Origin: DASQWC01 sp035640475
GTDB taxonomy: Bacteria; Actinomycetota; JAICYB01
NCBI GenBank assembly: GCA_035640475.1
Contig: DASQWC010000068.1
Location: forward strand, 1-11,786
Direction: 5' to 3'
DNA: 11,786 nucleotides
Position numbers and translations under genes: made by a program. Position 1 is the first letter of the stretch. The number at the start of each line of letters is the position of its first letter. The notes below the pieces were generated by a model, which was not told the origin of the DNA, searched no databases, and saw only the letters and a program-made list of their open reading frames with translations. Below, piece by piece: positions 9,318 through 11,786 of this stretch.

Positions 9318-11474
9318 ATGGCAGCTCAAGCCGCACGCAAAGACGACACAGCCTTAGAGGCTCCTTCGCGGCCCGAGGGCAAACGACGGTCGTCCGGACT
9401 CCCGATCCGCGAGTTCCCGCTCGCCCTGACGCGCAACATCGGAATCATGGCGCACATCGACGCCGGGAAGACGACGACGACCGAGCGGATCCTCTATTAC
9501 ACCGGCAAGACCTACAAGATCGGTGAGGTCCACGAGGGCTCGGCCGTCATGGACTGGATGGACCAGGAGCAGGAACGCGGCATCACGATCACGTCGGCCG
9601 CGACCTCCGCCCGCTGGAAGGATCACTGGATCAACATCATCGACACGCCCGGCCACGTGGACTTCACGGTCGAGGTCGAAAGGTCGCTACGGGTGCTCGA
9701 CGGTGCCGTTGCCGTCTTCGACGCCGTCCAGGGCGTCGAGCCGCAGACGGAGACCGTCTGGCGTCAGGCCAACCGCTACAAGGTCCCGCGCGTGTGCTTC
9801 ATCAACAAGATGGACCGCACGGGCGCCGATTTCGCGCAGGCCATCCACATGATCAAGGAGCGTCTCGTCGAGCCGCACCCTGTTCCGATTCAGATTCCCT
9901 GGGGGGCCGAGGACGGGTTCGTCGGCGTCATCGATCTCGTCGAAATGAAGGCGCTGCGCTGGACGGAGGGCAAGGGCGACGAGTGGGAAACGCTCGACAT
10001 CCCCGACGACCTCGCCGACGCCGCGACGGAAGCGCGCAACGCGCTCATCGAGGATCTCGCGGAGGTCGAGCACGACGAAGAGATGATGACCCACTACGTC
10101 GAGGGCACCCAGCCGACGCCCGAGGCGCTGCGCGCGGCCATTCGCCGGCACACGCTGAAGATGGAGCTTGCGCCGGTCCTCGCCGGCGCTGCGTTCAAGA
10201 ACAAGGGCGTCCAGCCGCTGCTCGACGCGATCGTTCACTACCTGCCGTCGCCGGACGACGTCCCGCCCGTGGAAGGCGAGAACCCGAAAACCGGCGAGCA
10301 CGTGCAGCGCAAGCCCGAGGACACAGAGCCTTTCTCGGCGCTCGCGTTCAAGATCGTGTCCGACCCCTACGTTGGTCGCCTCACCTATTTCCGCGTGTAC
10401 TCCGGGACGCTCACGTCGGGCGCCCAGCTCCACAACGTCACGCGCGACCGCAAGGAGCGGGCGGGACGCATCTTGCGAATGCACGCCAATCACCGCGAAG
10501 ACATCGATGCCGTGTTCACCGGCGACATCGTTGCCGCCGTCGGCCTGAAGCAGACGTTCACGGGCGACACGCTGTCGGATCCGGGAAATCCCATCGTGCT
10601 CGAGTCGATGAACTTCCCTGACCCGGTGATCTCAGTCGCGATCGAGCCCAAGACGACGGCCGACCAGGACAAGCTCGGCTCGGCGCTCCAGAAGCTCACC
10701 GAGGAGGACCCGACCTTCCGCGTCCAGCACAACGACGAGACCGGCCAGACGCTCATCTCCGGAATGGGCGAGCTCGCGCTCGAGGTCTTCGTGACGCGTC
10801 TCGTCCGCGAGTTCAACGTCGCGGCCAGTGTCGGCCGTCCCCAGGTGGCGTATCGGGAGACGATCCGTCAAGAGGTACGAGACCACACCTACACGCACGC
10901 CAAGCAGACGGGCGGCAAGGGCCAGTACGCGAAGGTCGTCATCGACCTCGAGCCGCTCGGCCCGGGTGGCGGGTTCGAGTTCGTCGACAAGGTCCGCGGC
11001 GGTGACATTCCGCGCGAGTACATCGCCGCCGTCGACGACGGCATTCAGGAAGCGATGCAGACGGGCGTGCTCGCGGGCTATCCGCTGGTCGACATCCGCG
11101 TCACGCTGACGGGCGGGAACACTCACGAAGTGGACTCGTCCGAGCTGGCCTTCAAGATCGCCGGCTCGATGGCACTGAAGGAAGCGGCTCGCCGGGCCAA
11201 GCCGGCCCTGCTCGAGCCGCTCATGGACTTGGAGGTTGTGACTCCGGAGGAGTACCTCGGCGACGTCCTGTCGGACGTGACCGCGAGGCGAGGTCGTGTG
11301 GAGCGCGTTGAGGCGCGCCACGGGAGCCAAGTGGTCAGGGGTCTGGTGCCGCTCGCGGAGGTATTTGGGTATGCTACGGACCTGCGTTCGCGGACGCAGG
11401 GACGGGCGACGTTCACCCTGCAATTCCACTCCTATCAGGAGGTCCCCGAGTCCGTGAAGCGCGACTTAACGTAG
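9318..11474 (+). CDS. fusA: Elongation factor G
   Basis: This GTPase drives ribosomal translocation and, with RRF, ribosome recycling. I chose ATG 9318, which has GAGGA seven bases upstream and gives 718 residues. GTG 9300 also has its own GAGGA and remains possible. TTG 9279 lies inside a hairpin and is unlikely. The GTPase motifs are AHIDAGKT (45-52), RGITI (87-91), DTPGH (109-113) and NKMD (163-166). Domain II starts near EPFSALAFKIVSDPYVGR, and the C-terminal domains IV and V are complete, with GYATDLRSRTQGRA near the end. The first 35 or so residues form an Ala-, Lys- and Arg-rich extension before LTRNIGIMAHID, longer than in typical EF-G. The domain IV tip reads TGGNTHEVD (598-606) where classical EF-G has a DGxYHxVD-type loop; the key His is kept. 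It lies third in the str operon. Confidence 0.97.
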   Translation: MAAQAARKDDTALEAPSRPEGKRRSSGLPIREFPLALTRNIGIMAHIDAGKTTTTERILYYTGKTYKIGEVHEGSAVMDWMDQEQERGITITSAATSARWKDHWINIIDTPGHVDFTVEVERSLRVLDGAVAVFDAVQGVEPQTETVWRQANRYKVPRVCFINKMDRTGADFAQAIHMIKERLVEPHPVPIQIPWGAEDGFVGVIDLVEMKALRWTEGKGDEWETLDIPDDLADAATEARNALIEDLAEVEHDEEMMTHYVEGTQPTPEALRAAIRRHTLKMELAPVLAGAAFKNKGVQPLLDAIVHYLPSPDDVPPVEGENPKTGEHVQRKPEDTEPFSALAFKIVSDPYVGRLTYFRVYSGTLTSGAQLHNVTRDRKERAGRILRMHANHREDIDAVFTGDIVAAVGLKQTFTGDTLSDPGNPIVLESMNFPDPVISVAIEPKTTADQDKLGSALQKLTEEDPTFRVQHNDETGQTLISGMGELALEVFVTRLVREFNVAASVGRPQVAYRETIRQEVRDHTYTHAKQTGGKGQYAKVVIDLEPLGPGGGFEFVDKVRGGDIPREYIAAVDDGIQEAMQTGVLAGYPLVDIRVTLTGGNTHEVDSSELAFKIAGSMALKEAARRAKPALLEPLMDLEVVTPEEYLGDVLSDVTARRGRVERVEARHGSQVVRGLVPLAEVFGYATDLRSRTQGRATFTLQFHSYQEVPESVKRDLT

Positions 11475-11481
11475 GACACGA

Positions 11482-11539
11482 GACCGCTGGTCCGTTGAAG
11501 GCGGGAGCTTTCGGCTCCCGAACCACTCGGCCGGCGGTC
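11482..11539 (+). promoter_or_regulatory. Two-tier stem-loop between fusA and tuf
   Basis: An outer 9-bp stem, GACCGCTGG (11482-11490) with CCGGCGGTC (11531-11539) and one G-U pair, encloses a 7-bp hairpin CGGGAGC / GCTCCCG (11502-11508 and 11514-11520) with the loop TTTCG. No T-tract follows directly. It could be an RNase processing site, a partial terminator, or a leader element controlling tuf. Confidence 0.55.
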
Positions 11540-11586
11540 TTGGGCCGTTTAAAGAGCGAATCCGAGAGAGGACCAGGAGAAGGAAG

Positions 11587-11786
11587 ATGGCGAAGGCGAA
11601 GTTTGAGCGAACCAAGCCCCACGTCAACATCGGCACCATCGGGCACATCGACCACGGCAAAACCACGCTCACGGCCGCCATCACGTCGGTGCTCGCGAAG
11701 AAGGCGCCGTCGGAGATCAATAAGGCCATCGCCTTCGAGAACATCGACAATGCCCCCGAGGAGCGCGAGCGCGGTATCACGATCGC
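11587..11786 (+). CDS. tuf: Elongation factor Tu (5' part, runs off the window)
   Basis: EF-Tu delivers aminoacyl-tRNA to the ribosomal A site as a GTP complex. Only the first 66 codons are present. The product begins MAKAKFERTKPHVNIGTIGH and carries the P-loop GHIDHGKT (19-26). The RGITI motif leading into the switch region lies at the window edge. AGGAGAAGG at 11575-11583 is a strong ribosome binding site a few bases before the ATG. It is the fourth gene of the str operon, 112 bases after fusA, and that spacer holds a two-tier stem-loop that may set its expression separately. Confidence 0.97.
   Translation, partial: MAKAKFERTKPHVNIGTIGHIDHGKTTLTAAITSVLAKKAPSEINKAIAFENIDNAPEERERGITI

Overview
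The window is a high-GC bacterial chromosome segment from the conserved rpoC – str operon neighbourhood. It suggests a member of the Actinomycetota. RpoC starts with GTG and is co-linear with the M. tuberculosis protein over its N-terminal half, with the catalytic aspartates at almost the same residue numbers (534/536/538). S12 and S7 are also actinobacterial in style. Third codon positions are strongly G/C. I cannot place it at family or genus level from sequence alone; a deep-branching or uncultured lineage is possible.

Layout: (1) 1-221 is the region upstream of rpoC, with no recognisable RpoB C-terminus. (2) 222-4106 is complete rpoC, followed by a very strong intrinsic terminator (4119-4160). 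(3) 4161-7651 is an accessory interval that interrupts the usually compact rpoC-rpsL stretch. It holds a secreted beta-propeller glycosidase-like protein on + (4271-5530), with a tandem Cys motif behind its signal peptide, and a convergent asparagine-synthetase-like protein on - (5527-7197). The two stop codons overlap. After them comes a 450-base stretch with no sure gene, containing a weak 73-codon ORF that runs up to a second strong terminator (7549-7585). (4) 7652-8260 is an S4-less TlyA/FtsJ-type methyltransferase. (5) From 8280 there is a promoter and hairpin leader, then the str operon: rpsL (S12), rpsG (S7), fusA (EF-G) and the first 66 codons of tuf (EF-Tu).

How the genes fit together: rpoC, rpsL, rpsG, fusA and tuf are core transcription and translation genes, and the methyltransferase probably acts on ribosomal RNA. 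The GH-like/AsnB-like pair has no obvious link to them. Its position between two terminators, its convergent orientation and its less extreme codon bias suggest an acquired cassette, possibly for modifying a surface glycan or other envelope polymer; that function is inference. Points most worth following up are this cassette, the resemblance between the rpoC 3' end and the ORF end at 7530, Arg at S12 position 88 (a streptomycin-resistance position), the S4-less TlyA, and three strong RNA hairpins in the str operon.
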